NCBI GenBank assembly: GCA_903832285.1
Contig: CAILAY010000009.1
Span: forward strand, 124,001-188,000
Direction of reading: 5' to 3'
From: an uncultured beta proteobacterium
GTDB lineage: Bacteria > Pseudomonadota > Gammaproteobacteria > Burkholderiales > Burkholderiaceae_C
Length of the DNA: 64,000 nt
A model generated the notes under the pieces. It ran no database searches. It saw only the letters and a list, made by a program, of their open reading frames with translations, and was not told where the DNA came from. Below, piece after piece: positions 19,897 to 29,873 of the stretch. Each line of letters begins with the position of its first letter. The first letter of the stretch is position 1. A program made the translations under genes and the position numbers.

Positions 19897-22800
19897 TCAG
19901 GAAACCTGCTGCAACCCATCAGGCGCAGCAGGCTTCCCGTCATTGACTTGTTCGGCCGGCACGTACCCCAGAACATAGAACTCCCGCGCGAACACCGGCC
20001 GCTCGGCGACGCCGGGCCTCGTCACCTGGCCGATGGGCGAACTGTCGGTGATATTGAAGTCGGCAAAGTGGCGTTCGTACTCACGCACGATGAGGCGACG
20101 GCGCTGGCCTTGCTGTGTGGGAGGCACGAGCATGCGGCCCGAAAACAGCAGGTCGTTGCGCAGCAAGTGCAGGCTTTGCAATCCGGCGTTGAAGATGTCC
20201 GACGAGATGATCGCCGAAGGCAGCGCGGCGCTTTGGCTCCCGGCCTTCTGACCTGGGGCGCTCTTCTCCTCCATTGCACGCTGAACGGTGATCAGCGGAG
20301 CCGTCTGGCCAGGCACGGCGTCGCCACTGAGCGGCGTGATCGTGGTCACATCTACCCAGTCGAGATCGGTGTCCAGGCCGCTGCTCTGCTGTTGCACCAC
20401 CATCTCGATGCGGTTGTGGCCACGGTCGTAGCCAAGCAGGTGGCCGAAAGCATCGGACAAGCCCGCAGGGGCATCAAGACGCCCCGTGAGTTCGCCACGC
20501 GCCGAGGCCGAGCCGAACTCCGGTGCAGCGCCGAACACTTGAAGGTTCATAAGGTTGCGTTCAATGTGTGTGAGGTGCAGTTCACGCGTGGGCAGCAGTT
20601 GCGCGTATTGGGTGTGCGCCACCGGCGAAAGTGCGCAACCGCCGACGGAATAGGGTTGCACTCGCACCAGCGCCAGGCGCACGAAGGGGTTGTAGCTTGC
20701 GCCCGCGTCGATCTCGATGTCGGCGAACCAAAGGCGGCGTTGAAAGTCGTAGTGCACGCGGTGGGCAGCGATTTCCATGTTGCCGTTGGCTTCCGGCAGC
20801 GTGAAGCTGTAGCTTGCCACCCTCGCAGCAAATGCGCTGGCGTGCATCACATTGCGCGGCAAACTACTCCCCAAGATGGGGTCCTGCCCCCACTGTGACA
20901 CCAAGCCGATCAGTTCGTCGGGCAGATCGGTAAAGGCTTGTTCCGTCGGGTTCGATGACCCCACCACAACGCCGAGCAACTCGCCTTCACCGCTTGAAAA
21001 CCACGGTCGTTCCAGGTACACACGCAAGCCGTTGCCGCGGCGAATGCTGACGGCATCTTGCCCGTTAGCGCTTGCCGTCTCGCTCCAGCGAAAGGTGGGT
21101 ACCACGTAGGCAATCTTGGGGACATCGGGTCGGCGGCTGCCGGGAACGATGATGCCGGGTTGCGGCGGCAGGGCATTGGGCAGCAATGGGGCGCCCAGCT
21201 CGGCGTCCACAGGAATGGGCGTGGGGGCGATGTCGGGGTCGGGGTATTGGTTCCCATAGGTTGAGGGCAAGGCAAGCACATGGCCTTCATACACCGGCCC
21301 CACGCGCACCAGACTGTTGCTGTCTGCAGTGATGGCCGGGGGCAGGTACTCGCGAAAGCGCGTGCTGGCGCGCAACTGGTAGCGCACGAGCCTGAACTTG
21401 TGGTCGCCAAACTCATGACGAATGTGCGCGAGCGCCGCCTCGGCGTTGCCGCGGCCCATGTCTTCAAACACCACGCCGCTGGCAGGCTCCTGGCTTTGCA
21501 GTGGTGGCGATGCAATGCCCACCTCGGGAAGTTGCGCGGTGAAGCGGCGACGCACAGGGGCGGGATGGACCGGATCGTCCAGCCATTCAAACCACTCGGC
21601 CAGGACTTCGAGTTTGGCGGTCGAGCGTGCGTGATAGCGCACCAAGGTGCGTCTCATCTCTGACCACGTTGCGCCGGGCCCGCGCATGATGGTCAAGCGC
21701 TCAAACACCGGCGCACACACCGGCTGCTGCGTGGCGTGCACCAGCACCAGGGGTCGATCGGGCGTGACCATCCAATGCGCGCCGAGCACGCTTTGGATGG
21801 CCACCTTCACCGGCGTGGCAGCGAGCTGCGGGATCGCGAGATGGTCAACATAGTGTGGCCTCAGCGCGCTGGCGTAGCGCAGGTTGGCGATCTCGCCCTT
21901 GCGCAGGTAGACCGTCAGGATGCGCTCGTTGCCGCCTTTCCAGGTGGGCAATTGAATGGGAAGGTCGATGCCCGGAGTGCAGCCGTCGAAGCCGGCTTCA
22001 TCGGGGTGTTCGACGATCACCAGCCGAAAGCCCTGCAGCTTGGGCCAGGTACCCGCCAACGGGACGATGAGCACATGCTCTTCGGTGCCAGGGATGCGCA
22101 CCGCGCGCACACCATCGGTGGCGTTGATCACCGCGTCGGCAAACACGCCGGGCACGCCGCGCATCGCCACGGCGGCAGCCATCGGGTCGGGCAGGTAGGG
22201 CGTGGCGAGGCTCGCCTCGGTGTGGACGAGGTACTCGCCAGGCAACAGGCGAAAGCCTTCTGGTGGTTTGTCGGTCAACTCCCGCTCCGGGGATCGTGGC
22301 ACCGCACCGTCCTTGGGTGGCGTCACGATGTGGACGCTGCTGCCGCCGTCGTAGAGCGTGCCCGCTTCGAGCGAGGTGATGAGCTTGTAGGTGTCTGCCT
22401 TCTCAGCAGCCGTACTTGTGGGGCCGAAGGCCTGCTCAAATGCGCCATGCTGCTCGGCCATGAGCTGGCTGGTCTTGGGCGGAACAAAGTGGCGCTGGTT
22501 CTCGGCCGTGTAGGCAAAGCCGCTGTCGCTGGGCACGTTGGCCGCATAGGTTGGGTGGGTCAGATAGGCGGGTGCGGTTTGGTCGAAGTTGCTGCGGATC
22601 ACCATGCGCTCCAGCGACTCGCCCTCCGAGACGCGGTCGCGCAGCGAGAGCACCGGCGCGTCGAGTGGCTCGTAGCGCAAGTAGCTGATGGGCTCGCTGG
22701 CTTCTTCCAGTTTGCCAAGCGAGTGGTCGTCAAAGAGCAGGCTGTTGCCCGCCAGATCGACCAGGCGAGCGCGCATCCGATAGGCGCTGCCAAAGCGCAG

Positions 22801-24690
22801 GCGCGGCAGGCTGCCGGACGCGGCGCTCACGTTGCGCGTGATGGGTGTGCCGTCGGCGTGGGTGTCGGCAGCGCTTTGTGCATCCACCTTTTCTTCTTGA
22901 ATCAGGCCCAACTTGTCACGATCCGAGGCGGGCGTGCTGCTGTCGGGATAGGGGCGGATGCGTCGGCCGGGCCGAGGGGCGACGAGGCTCCAGCCCGTCC
23001 ACTTGACGAGCGACTCATGAAGGTAGTGGTCCTGCGTGGCGCCCGGTGGCAATTCTGCTGGCGGCTTGGTGCTGGTGGAGGCGCCCGACACATAGCCTTC
23101 GTCCTTGGCCGGGTGGAGCGCTGGGCCGGCGCCGTCGGCCCAGCCGTACTCGGCCACGCGCTGGCACAGCGAGTTCCAGACGCCCGATTGCTCGGTGAAA
23201 ACGTCCACGCGGTAGCCACGCAGCACGTCCTCGGCATAGAACACGATGTTGTCGCCAAGGTGGCTGTTGACGGCGTCGTTCTTGAGGCTCGATGCAATGG
23301 TGTCGTCGGCCACATTGCCGGCGCGGCCATGCTCCACCAGGGTGATGCCGCCCGAGCGTAACGCCGCCACGGTTTCTCCCTGGCTGGTGGTGTAGGTGAG
23401 TTCGCCGGGTTGGCTCAGTGTGTCGGGGTCGAGCGGGTTGGACACCTTGGCCAGGTGGTCTTGCAGCGACAACGCGAAGCCCACCGTCTTGAGTGCGGCG
23501 CCGTCGGGGTCGACGGCGGTGAGAGCAAAGCCGCCGCCCTTGCCGCTGAACTCTTGCGCCTGCTTGCCGATGGGCCGTGCGCCAGAAAGGCGCAACAGCC
23601 CTGCTTGGTGGCGCGGGGTACGGGTGTCGCACGTGAAGCGCTTGGGCGTGAGCCAGAATGCGGTGGCGGGCGTGGTCTCTTCGGTGTTCACGTGCCAGCC
23701 ACCGTCGTGCTTGATCTCCAATCGCATCGTGCCTCTGAGCAACTGCTGCGGCTGACCATGCGCTTGCTCTACCAGCTTGCCGCTGCCGACCACCACCGCG
23801 TCGAGAACCAGGCCAAGCTCTCGCATGAGCGCTGGTGCATCGGCAAAACTGGAGGCGAGGCGATGGAAGTCAAACCCGGGCGCCTTGATGGCCGGACTGG
23901 CGGCACCGGCCACGGGCAGACGTTGGTAGGGGCGCTCGTTCTCGGGCCGTTGGTAAAAGCGGTTGGCCTGAAATAGCCCGTATTCAGGTTCGCCCGAAAA
24001 GTATTGAGCTGCAGCGCCCGACAGGTGTGCAGGTAGCGCGCGGCGCAGCTTGCGCCCGCCAATGAAGCTGGTGCTGTTGTCGTGCGGCCGGCCGTCGATG
24101 CCGGTTACTGTGCCGGGGGCGTAGCCCTGGTCGCTGAAGTAGTCGTCGTTGAGGCCGCTCTCGAGTCGCGTGCTGCCGCCTTCTTTGGTGCGACCATCAC
24201 TGAACCAGCGCCGGATGCCCGGGCTTCGTTTGGAGTGACCAATGCCGATCTCGGCCAGCATGCCTTGTATCCGGCTGCCCGGTCCAAAGAGTGAAGGGCG
24301 CGTCAGCCCGTCTTGCTCGGCCAACTCGCCGTAGTGGCTGTGCAGGTAGCTCACCACCGTACGTACCGGGAACGAGCGCAGATTGTGTTTGGACAGGTCG
24401 TTGTACACATAGCCTGCCACCGGCAGCGCCTCGGGGAACACGCGGTGCCACAGCACGGCGTCGGGTCGGGTGATGGGCTTGAGGTCGAACGCGCGGGCGG
24501 CCACGCGCAGGCGAAAGTGCGATGCGGCCAACAATGCCGGCCAGGCAAGCACATCAGGAAAGCCCTTGAGCACTTGCTCATCGGGCGCCAGCGGGGTGAG
24601 CCGGAACGACGGCACCAGCGACACCACCAGTTCGCCGTCCCGGCCATAGCCCTTGGGCAGCACGGTCCAGATGATTTTTTGTGTGGGCAT
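19897..24690 (-). CDS. Giant uncharacterised protein (about 1597 aa), second gene of a two-gene unit
   Basis: Single uninterrupted frame; MPTQKIIWTVLPKGYGRDGELVVSLVPSFRLTPL start; no signal peptide. Confidence 0.88.
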   Translation of the reverse strand: MPTQKIIWTVLPKGYGRDGELVVSLVPSFRLTPLAPDEQVLKGFPDVLAWPALLAASHFRLRVAARAFDLKPITRPDAVLWHRVFPEALPVAGYVYNDLSKHNLRSFPVRTVVSYLHSHYGELAEQDGLTRPSLFGPGSRIQGMLAEIGIGHSKRSPGIRRWFSDGRTKEGGSTRLESGLNDDYFSDQGYAPGTVTGIDGRPHDNSTSFIGGRKLRRALPAHLSGAAAQYFSGEPEYGLFQANRFYQRPENERPYQRLPVAGAASPAIKAPGFDFHRLASSFADAPALMRELGLVLDAVVVGSGKLVEQAHGQPQQLLRGTMRLEIKHDGGWHVNTEETTPATAFWLTPKRFTCDTRTPRHQAGLLRLSGARPIGKQAQEFSGKGGGFALTAVDPDGAALKTVGFALSLQDHLAKVSNPLDPDTLSQPGELTYTTSQGETVAALRSGGITLVEHGRAGNVADDTIASSLKNDAVNSHLGDNIVFYAEDVLRGYRVDVFTEQSGVWNSLCQRVAEYGWADGAGPALHPAKDEGYVSGASTSTKPPAELPPGATQDHYLHESLVKWTGWSLVAPRPGRRIRPYPDSSTPASDRDKLGLIQEEKVDAQSAADTHADGTPITRNVSAASGSLPRLRFGSAYRMRARLVDLAGNSLLFDDHSLGKLEEASEPISYLRYEPLDAPVLSLRDRVSEGESLERMVIRSNFDQTAPAYLTHPTYAANVPSDSGFAYTAENQRHFVPPKTSQLMAEQHGAFEQAFGPTSTAAEKADTYKLITSLEAGTLYDGGSSVHIVTPPKDGAVPRSPERELTDKPPEGFRLLPGEYLVHTEASLATPYLPDPMAAAVAMRGVPGVFADAVINATDGVRAVRIPGTEEHVLIVPLAGTWPKLQGFRLVIVEHPDEAGFDGCTPGIDLPIQLPTWKGGNERILTVYLRKGEIANLRYASALRPHYVDHLAIPQLAATPVKVAIQSVLGAHWMVTPDRPLVLVHATQQPVCAPVFERLTIMRGPGATWSEMRRTLVRYHARSTAKLEVLAEWFEWLDDPVHPAPVRRRFTAQLPEVGIASPPLQSQEPASGVVFEDMGRGNAEAALAHIRHEFGDHKFRLVRYQLRASTRFREYLPPAITADSNSLVRVGPVYEGHVLALPSTYGNQYPDPDIAPTPIPVDAELGAPLLPNALPPQPGIIVPGSRRPDVPKIAYVVPTFRWSETASANGQDAVSIRRGNGLRVYLERPWFSSGEGELLGVVVGSSNPTEQAFTDLPDELIGLVSQWGQDPILGSSLPRNVMHASAFAARVASYSFTLPEANGNMEIAAHRVHYDFQRRLWFADIEIDAGASYNPFVRLALVRVQPYSVGGCALSPVAHTQYAQLLPTRELHLTHIERNLMNLQVFGAAPEFGSASARGELTGRLDAPAGLSDAFGHLLGYDRGHNRIEMVVQQQSSGLDTDLDWVDVTTITPLSGDAVPGQTAPLITVQRAMEEKSAPGQKAGSQSAALPSAIISSDIFNAGLQSLHLLRNDLLFSGRMLVPPTQQGQRRRLIVREYERHFADFNITDSSPIGQVTRPGVAERPVFAREFYVLGYVPAEQVNDGKPAAPDGLQQVS

Positions 24691-24743
24691 GACTCGCTCC
24701 CTGCTTGATGAGGTGTTCGAAGGACGCTGATCGCCTGGTGGCT

Positions 24744-27700
24744 TCAGGCGAATGCTTCGCAGTAGTCGCGCCAGGCATACTGCGTGAGCGGTGTGATCAC
24801 GACGCCATCGCCCGGGCCCATGAGCGCGGCAAACGACGGGTCGCCGCTGGAGCCAGCGAACTTGCGCTCGCACGAAATCGACACGCTGGCCGAGAAGAAC
24901 AGTACGTGCACTTCGATGGTCAGGCTGGCGTGTCCGATGCACTTGCCTTCCTCGAAGATGTAGCAGAGGTCCATGTACAGTTCGATGGACGCCGAGATCA
25001 GCCCTAGCACATCCACGTAACCACCCAGGCGGAAGTAGCCGGTGAGCGAAGCCTTGTCCGGCTCCATCTTGAAATAGATGCCGGCCATGACATGCACGCC
25101 GCCGCTGGCCACACCGAAGTCAATTGCGATCGCCGCGCCGAACTCGAAACTGGCTTCGAGCTTTTGCACACCATGCGGGTCAATTGAAATACCAAAGAAC
25201 CCGCCACCACCAAACAGTGAGACCGTCAGGTTGAACGGCGCCTCGCGCGTGCAGAAGTTGAAGCGAACCGAGAGCGGCTGACCAATGAACGGCACCGTGA
25301 AGCCGGCCCCCAGGCTCAGGTTGGTAAGGCTCATGACCCCCACCGCAAGGTTGGGCAGAGCCACCGAGAAGCTGGCATCGATTCCGTGCTCGTCCACCGT
25401 CAGCCCCGGCGGATCGGAGAAGCCGTCAAGCGGGATCAGGTCGCGCAGCGCTTCCACGAACGAGAGCACCCCGATGAAATGGATGCCCGAGAAACCCACG
25501 TCCACATTGGTCTTGAGCGACGAGTCGGCGCTGAACTCGATCTTCTCGAATTCGAGCTTGATGAAGCCGGCGTCCTTGTCTCCCAGCAAGTTCAGGTCGA
25601 AGTGATTCAGCGCGCAACGCACATTTGCCACCGGCGCGCCGCCGCTCTTTTTGACCTTGGCTTCCACCGCCACCACGAAGCCCTTGGGGTCGTTGGGTTT
25701 GAACAGGTTGCCCAGCGCAGACAGCGGGTGGCCCGAGGCCGGAGGCCAGGGGGCAAGCGTGGGCGTGAAGGCAAATCGCACCACGATCTCATCGCCGATG
25801 AGCGACTCGATGATGGGCAGCAGCTTGTCCACGGCAGCCAGTACATCGCCCAAGCTGCTCACCAAGCCGAGCAGTGTCTTCTTGACTGTGCCTTCAATGA
25901 GTTTCAACGGCGAAAGTGCGGTGCCAAACGCGCCCAAAGAGCCGTTCAGCGCGGTCAGCAGCGGGCCGAGCTGCCCGTTATCGATCAGGATCTTGATCTG
26001 GTCGGGCGACACCAGCACCGGTAGGAGTTTTTGGTAAACATCCTTGGCAGCGTTCAACGCGGAGGGGATCTGTGCGAAGTCGGCGAGTGTGTTCTGCACC
26101 TGCTGGATGCGCTGCTGCACGAGGGCGATCTGCTGTCGCACTACCTGGATCGTGGAGGCGGACAGCCCATCGGCACCCGGCAGCTTGAGCACGTTGTCGC
26201 GGCTGAACAGCGCAGTGGCCATGGCCTGAAGGGCGCCAAGCACCGGGTCGAGCGCGGCCTGCAACTGCACCGGGTTGGCAAGCAGTGCGTCGGACGCCGA
26301 GCCCAGTGCGGAGGCAACGGTGGTGGCCGCAGTCACTACCGCCTGTGCCTGTGCTTTCAGGGCCGAAGTGTTGGCGTCGAGCACCGCGAGTTGCTGGGCC
26401 ACAGTATCGAATGCGGCTTTGATGGCCTGCTCGATCGCGGCTTTGGCGGCGTTCTTGACCAGGCCGGCGATCACATCGTCAACCTTGTCGAGTTGCCCCA
26501 GGTTGTTGAACAACGCTTCACCCTCTTGCAGCGCTTCGGTGACGAAGCTGGGCATCTCGTCAAAGCCGGCCGCACCCGCGATCTCCTTGACCAACTCGCC
26601 CAGCGGGATGCAGCCAAACAGCAGGGGCGACAGGCTGCCGAAAAAATCGGTGGGCTTGAACTGCCCCGCAGCCACTTGCGCAAGGTCGCCCGACACCGGG
26701 CCCTTCAAGCGCGACAGACCGGTGGGGGCGAGGCTGGGTTGCACGAAGCCGCCGGAGCGATTGCCGCAGCTCGTGAAGTCGAGCGCCTGCCCGCCCGCTT
26801 GGAGCTTGGCATAGACCTCGCCATCACCGAAGCCGGTCTCCAGGGATAGGAAACCCTCTTCATAGTTCAGCACGTTGTTGCCCGTGCCGCCGGTGAGCGC
26901 ACCGATGGTGGGCAGGCGCACCTCGGCCTGGATGATGCTCGGACGCATCAACGGACTTTCGATGTTGCCGAGCAGGCCTTCGGTCTCGCTGCCGAAGACG
27001 ATGCGCTCAACTTCATTGGCGGTGTCGCCTGGTTTGGACGGTGGCGCGAGTGCCACCTTCTGGCGCTGCATGATGGCGGTACGCCAGGGCTCATGGGCCG
27101 GGGTGAGCCAGTCTTGCTGCGCGGCGTGGAAGCCGTCCATGACATCACCAACCACCGGATTGGCCACCGCGTTGTCGATGAAGATCGCCGGCAGATCAAA
27201 GTGGACTGGGTTGCCGTCGAGGTCGGTGGCCTCGTACTTGAAGCGGAAAGGCTCCGAGCCGCCGGATGTCGGAATCGACGGCCAGAACATCGCCTGGCCC
27301 TGGGCCTTGCCATTGACGTAGAGCTGGGTCGCGCTGGGGTCGGCAATGTCGGGTGTGACCTCAGTCAGCAAGCGCACCACGGGGAAGGGGAAGGCGCGGT
27401 GGTAGTACTGCCGCTTGCCGCCCACCATCTTGAACAACCGGGTCTCGGGGAACTCGCGCACCGGCTCGCGCACGATGAAGTACATCCGTTGCAGCACGTA
27501 GGCCGGGTTGCCGGGTTCGCCCTTCAAGAAGAATCGCTCGCTGACCTTCACCAGCGACACGCGATGGCCGAACGGCAAGCAGTAGCCCTTGTAGATGACG
27601 CGCACATAGTGATCTCGTGCCTGTGCTGCGTGATGCACCCATTGCTCGACAGAGAGCCCGGGTGGAACATGCCAGTCGCCCCGTGCGTCGAGCCAGCCGC

Positions 27701-29129
27701 CCATGCTCGAGAGCATCAGCCGTTGGCAGTTGACCGGCTCATGGTGCCCACCGTGCAGCGCGAAGTTGCCCGACAAATGCACGACGTTGTAGCGATCTCG
27801 GTCATCCAACGTTTGGCGAAAGAGCTTGAACGGTTTAGTGTCGGGACCCATTGCGTGGGGGGTGGCATCCCAGTGGTCGGTGAAGATCGTCTGATCAGAC
27901 TCCGGCCCACCGCGTGCCCAGATGGCACGAATCGGTTCATCCAGCGGCTCGTGGATGTCGCTGTCGGCCTCCTTCTTTTTCGCCATCCGCGTGAGCCACA
28001 GGCTGGTGTGGCCCGTGGCCGCAGAAGACGCGGGCAGCGCGTCATGCGCAAAGCGCGCTTCGCCGTTGGGCGAGAGTTGCAGGCGGAACGGCAGTTCCAC
28101 TGCGGTCTCATTCAAGGCCGGCTTCTTGGGCCGCGGTACCGTGACGTACTTGAAGAGGGGCGACTCGACCGCAACGAGGGCCGACACCGAATTGCTGAGC
28201 GCGAGGGCCGACAGGGTGGTGGGCAACGTCTGCGCCTGGCCAGCCGCGCTGGCCACGCGTTCCAACGACGCATTCGCTTGCGGGAAGGGCAGGTCACCAC
28301 GACGCATCAGCACCACGCTGGCCTGCGCCCCAAGACGACGCGCCAGTTGTTGATTGCGTTGCGCACTTGCCAACACGGCGGCTTTGTCGCTCACACTCAA
28401 GAGCTTGTAGGCTGCGCTCACGTCGGATTTACGCGCCTTGCGGTACGCCGCGACTTTGGCGCGGCGCAAAGGCAGTTGATAGCGCGCGTTGGCGGCCACG
28501 TTGAGGTTGAGCGCGCGGCAAGCATCCAGAACGCCCGCGAGCGTGTAGCGGACCGGCCAGCAGTTGGCCGCGCGCAGTTTGTCTTCGTCAAAGCGGAAGA
28601 CCAGACGGCTCGGATAGGCGATGCGCGTGCCGATAGGGGGTGGCACCAACTTTTCTTCCAGCGTCGGCGGTGGCGCCGGCTGATTGACGTGGCCGTCCTG
28701 CTGCGTATTCCCGCTCTTTGACGCCGCAAAGAACACTCGCTCGGCAATGGCTTGCGGCGCGAAGTGCAGGGTGATGTAAGCCGCACCCCGACCCGTGATG
28801 GCCAGGGTTGGAGCGCCAACTGAAGTGCCGGTGGGAGGCAGCGCGTGCAGATTGCGCAGCTCAAGGTTGAACGAGAGCAGGTCTTGTGAGCGCACCACCC
28901 ATTGACCGTGGCGTCGCAGTGGCTCAGGCGCGAGCAACTCGCCCAACTGCATGCCTTCAATGAAGTCGGGCCGCAAAGCCAGTTCCTGAAGGAAAGCAGC
29001 TGGTGAGAGCTTGCGTCGCCGGGATAGTCGCAAGGCTCGATTTCCTGCAGCGCCCGATCCGCTGCCTGAACCGGTATTCATTCCGGCATCCGAAGACTTG
29101 GCACCCGAAGAATGTTGAACCATGGTCAT
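24744..29129 (-). CDS. Giant uncharacterised protein (about 1461 aa): N-terminal mixed region, central Ala-rich helical region, C-terminal Gly/Phe-rich beta-like region; possibly DUF6603-like
   Basis: Single uninterrupted frame; FEFGAAIAIDFGVASGGVHVMAGIYF…LTGYFRLGGYVDVLGLISASIELYMDL…LTIEVHVLFFSASVSISCERKFAG C-terminus; 53-bp gap to the downstream giant gene. Confidence 0.88.
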   Translation of the reverse strand: MTMVQHSSGAKSSDAGMNTGSGSGSGAAGNRALRLSRRRKLSPAAFLQELALRPDFIEGMQLGELLAPEPLRRHGQWVVRSQDLLSFNLELRNLHALPPTGTSVGAPTLAITGRGAAYITLHFAPQAIAERVFFAASKSGNTQQDGHVNQPAPPPTLEEKLVPPPIGTRIAYPSRLVFRFDEDKLRAANCWPVRYTLAGVLDACRALNLNVAANARYQLPLRRAKVAAYRKARKSDVSAAYKLLSVSDKAAVLASAQRNQQLARRLGAQASVVLMRRGDLPFPQANASLERVASAAGQAQTLPTTLSALALSNSVSALVAVESPLFKYVTVPRPKKPALNETAVELPFRLQLSPNGEARFAHDALPASSAATGHTSLWLTRMAKKKEADSDIHEPLDEPIRAIWARGGPESDQTIFTDHWDATPHAMGPDTKPFKLFRQTLDDRDRYNVVHLSGNFALHGGHHEPVNCQRLMLSSMGGWLDARGDWHVPPGLSVEQWVHHAAQARDHYVRVIYKGYCLPFGHRVSLVKVSERFFLKGEPGNPAYVLQRMYFIVREPVREFPETRLFKMVGGKRQYYHRAFPFPVVRLLTEVTPDIADPSATQLYVNGKAQGQAMFWPSIPTSGGSEPFRFKYEATDLDGNPVHFDLPAIFIDNAVANPVVGDVMDGFHAAQQDWLTPAHEPWRTAIMQRQKVALAPPSKPGDTANEVERIVFGSETEGLLGNIESPLMRPSIIQAEVRLPTIGALTGGTGNNVLNYEEGFLSLETGFGDGEVYAKLQAGGQALDFTSCGNRSGGFVQPSLAPTGLSRLKGPVSGDLAQVAAGQFKPTDFFGSLSPLLFGCIPLGELVKEIAGAAGFDEMPSFVTEALQEGEALFNNLGQLDKVDDVIAGLVKNAAKAAIEQAIKAAFDTVAQQLAVLDANTSALKAQAQAVVTAATTVASALGSASDALLANPVQLQAALDPVLGALQAMATALFSRDNVLKLPGADGLSASTIQVVRQQIALVQQRIQQVQNTLADFAQIPSALNAAKDVYQKLLPVLVSPDQIKILIDNGQLGPLLTALNGSLGAFGTALSPLKLIEGTVKKTLLGLVSSLGDVLAAVDKLLPIIESLIGDEIVVRFAFTPTLAPWPPASGHPLSALGNLFKPNDPKGFVVAVEAKVKKSGGAPVANVRCALNHFDLNLLGDKDAGFIKLEFEKIEFSADSSLKTNVDVGFSGIHFIGVLSFVEALRDLIPLDGFSDPPGLTVDEHGIDASFSVALPNLAVGVMSLTNLSLGAGFTVPFIGQPLSVRFNFCTREAPFNLTVSLFGGGGFFGISIDPHGVQKLEASFEFGAAIAIDFGVASGGVHVMAGIYFKMEPDKASLTGYFRLGGYVDVLGLISASIELYMDLCYIFEEGKCIGHASLTIEVHVLFFSASVSISCERKFAGSSGDPSFAALMGPGDGVVITPLTQYAWRDYCEAFA

Positions 29130-29441
29130 GCTCCCTCTTTTCGTAGCCCACCTGCCGCAAGCTCCATTGATCCCAGCTTTGCTCGTTGCCCATCTGCCAA
29201 CTGACGGGAGCATCGGCCGCGAAACAGAGATCAGGGTTGGTTTTCGTAGCAACTATACAACTGATAATTGCCGCGCCTCCGCGAAGGGCAAAGTGAGTGT
29301 GAACCGTGGCGCCCCTTTGATGCGGTGAGCCGCGCTGAGAGTGACCTTGTTGCGATGAAGGGGACTCATCCAGCGACAAAATGACTCTCGCCACATCCGG
29401 TGGCTCAGACAGCAGCTCTATTCTGCTGAGGGAGATTCACG

Positions 29442-29741
29442 ATGGTTGTTTTTAGCCGGGGCGCGTCCATCGCGCCGGGAAAGACCGCAAGTGCGATTCG
29501 CTTTGCCCACGAAATTAGCGCCTATCTCAAGTCCACTTGTGGTATCGAACTTGAGGTTTTGATGCCGATCGGTGGCAACCCGAATCGTATCGGCTGGTCG
29601 ACCCGATACCAGGATCTTGCGGCACTGGAGGCAACGACTGCAAAGATGACAGCCGACCCGAAATACTGGGAAATGGTAAACAAGGGCGCTGACAACTTTA
29701 TCGCGGGGTCAATCCGCGACGCGATGTGGCGCACGGTTTGA
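29442..29741 (+). CDS. Small protein (99 aa), possible NIPSNAP/dimeric alpha-beta-barrel-like
   Basis: RBS gagggag upstream; MVVFSRGASIAPGKTASAIRFAHEISAYLKSTCGIELEVLMPIGGNPNRIGWSTRYQDLAALEATTAKMTADPKYWEMV. Confidence 0.7.
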   Translation: MVVFSRGASIAPGKTASAIRFAHEISAYLKSTCGIELEVLMPIGGNPNRIGWSTRYQDLAALEATTAKMTADPKYWEMVNKGADNFIAGSIRDAMWRTV

Positions 29742-29873
29742 GCCGGTAGTTGGCACGGGGCGTTGCCGCAGCGACCCAAGGATTCGCCACCGGACATGTC
29801 ATCTGCATGACGGCTCCGCGCACTGAAGAACTACGTCAGAAGAACCACCACAACATTAAGTTTCACCCCGCGG

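Noticed and set aside
21736-23361. 541-aa plus-strand ORF
   Set aside because: Antisense to the giant gene 19897-24690; His/Gly/Arg-rich composition and no recognisable motif.
27093-28721. 542-aa plus-strand ORF
   Set aside because: Antisense to the giant gene 24744-29129; shadow-frame composition.
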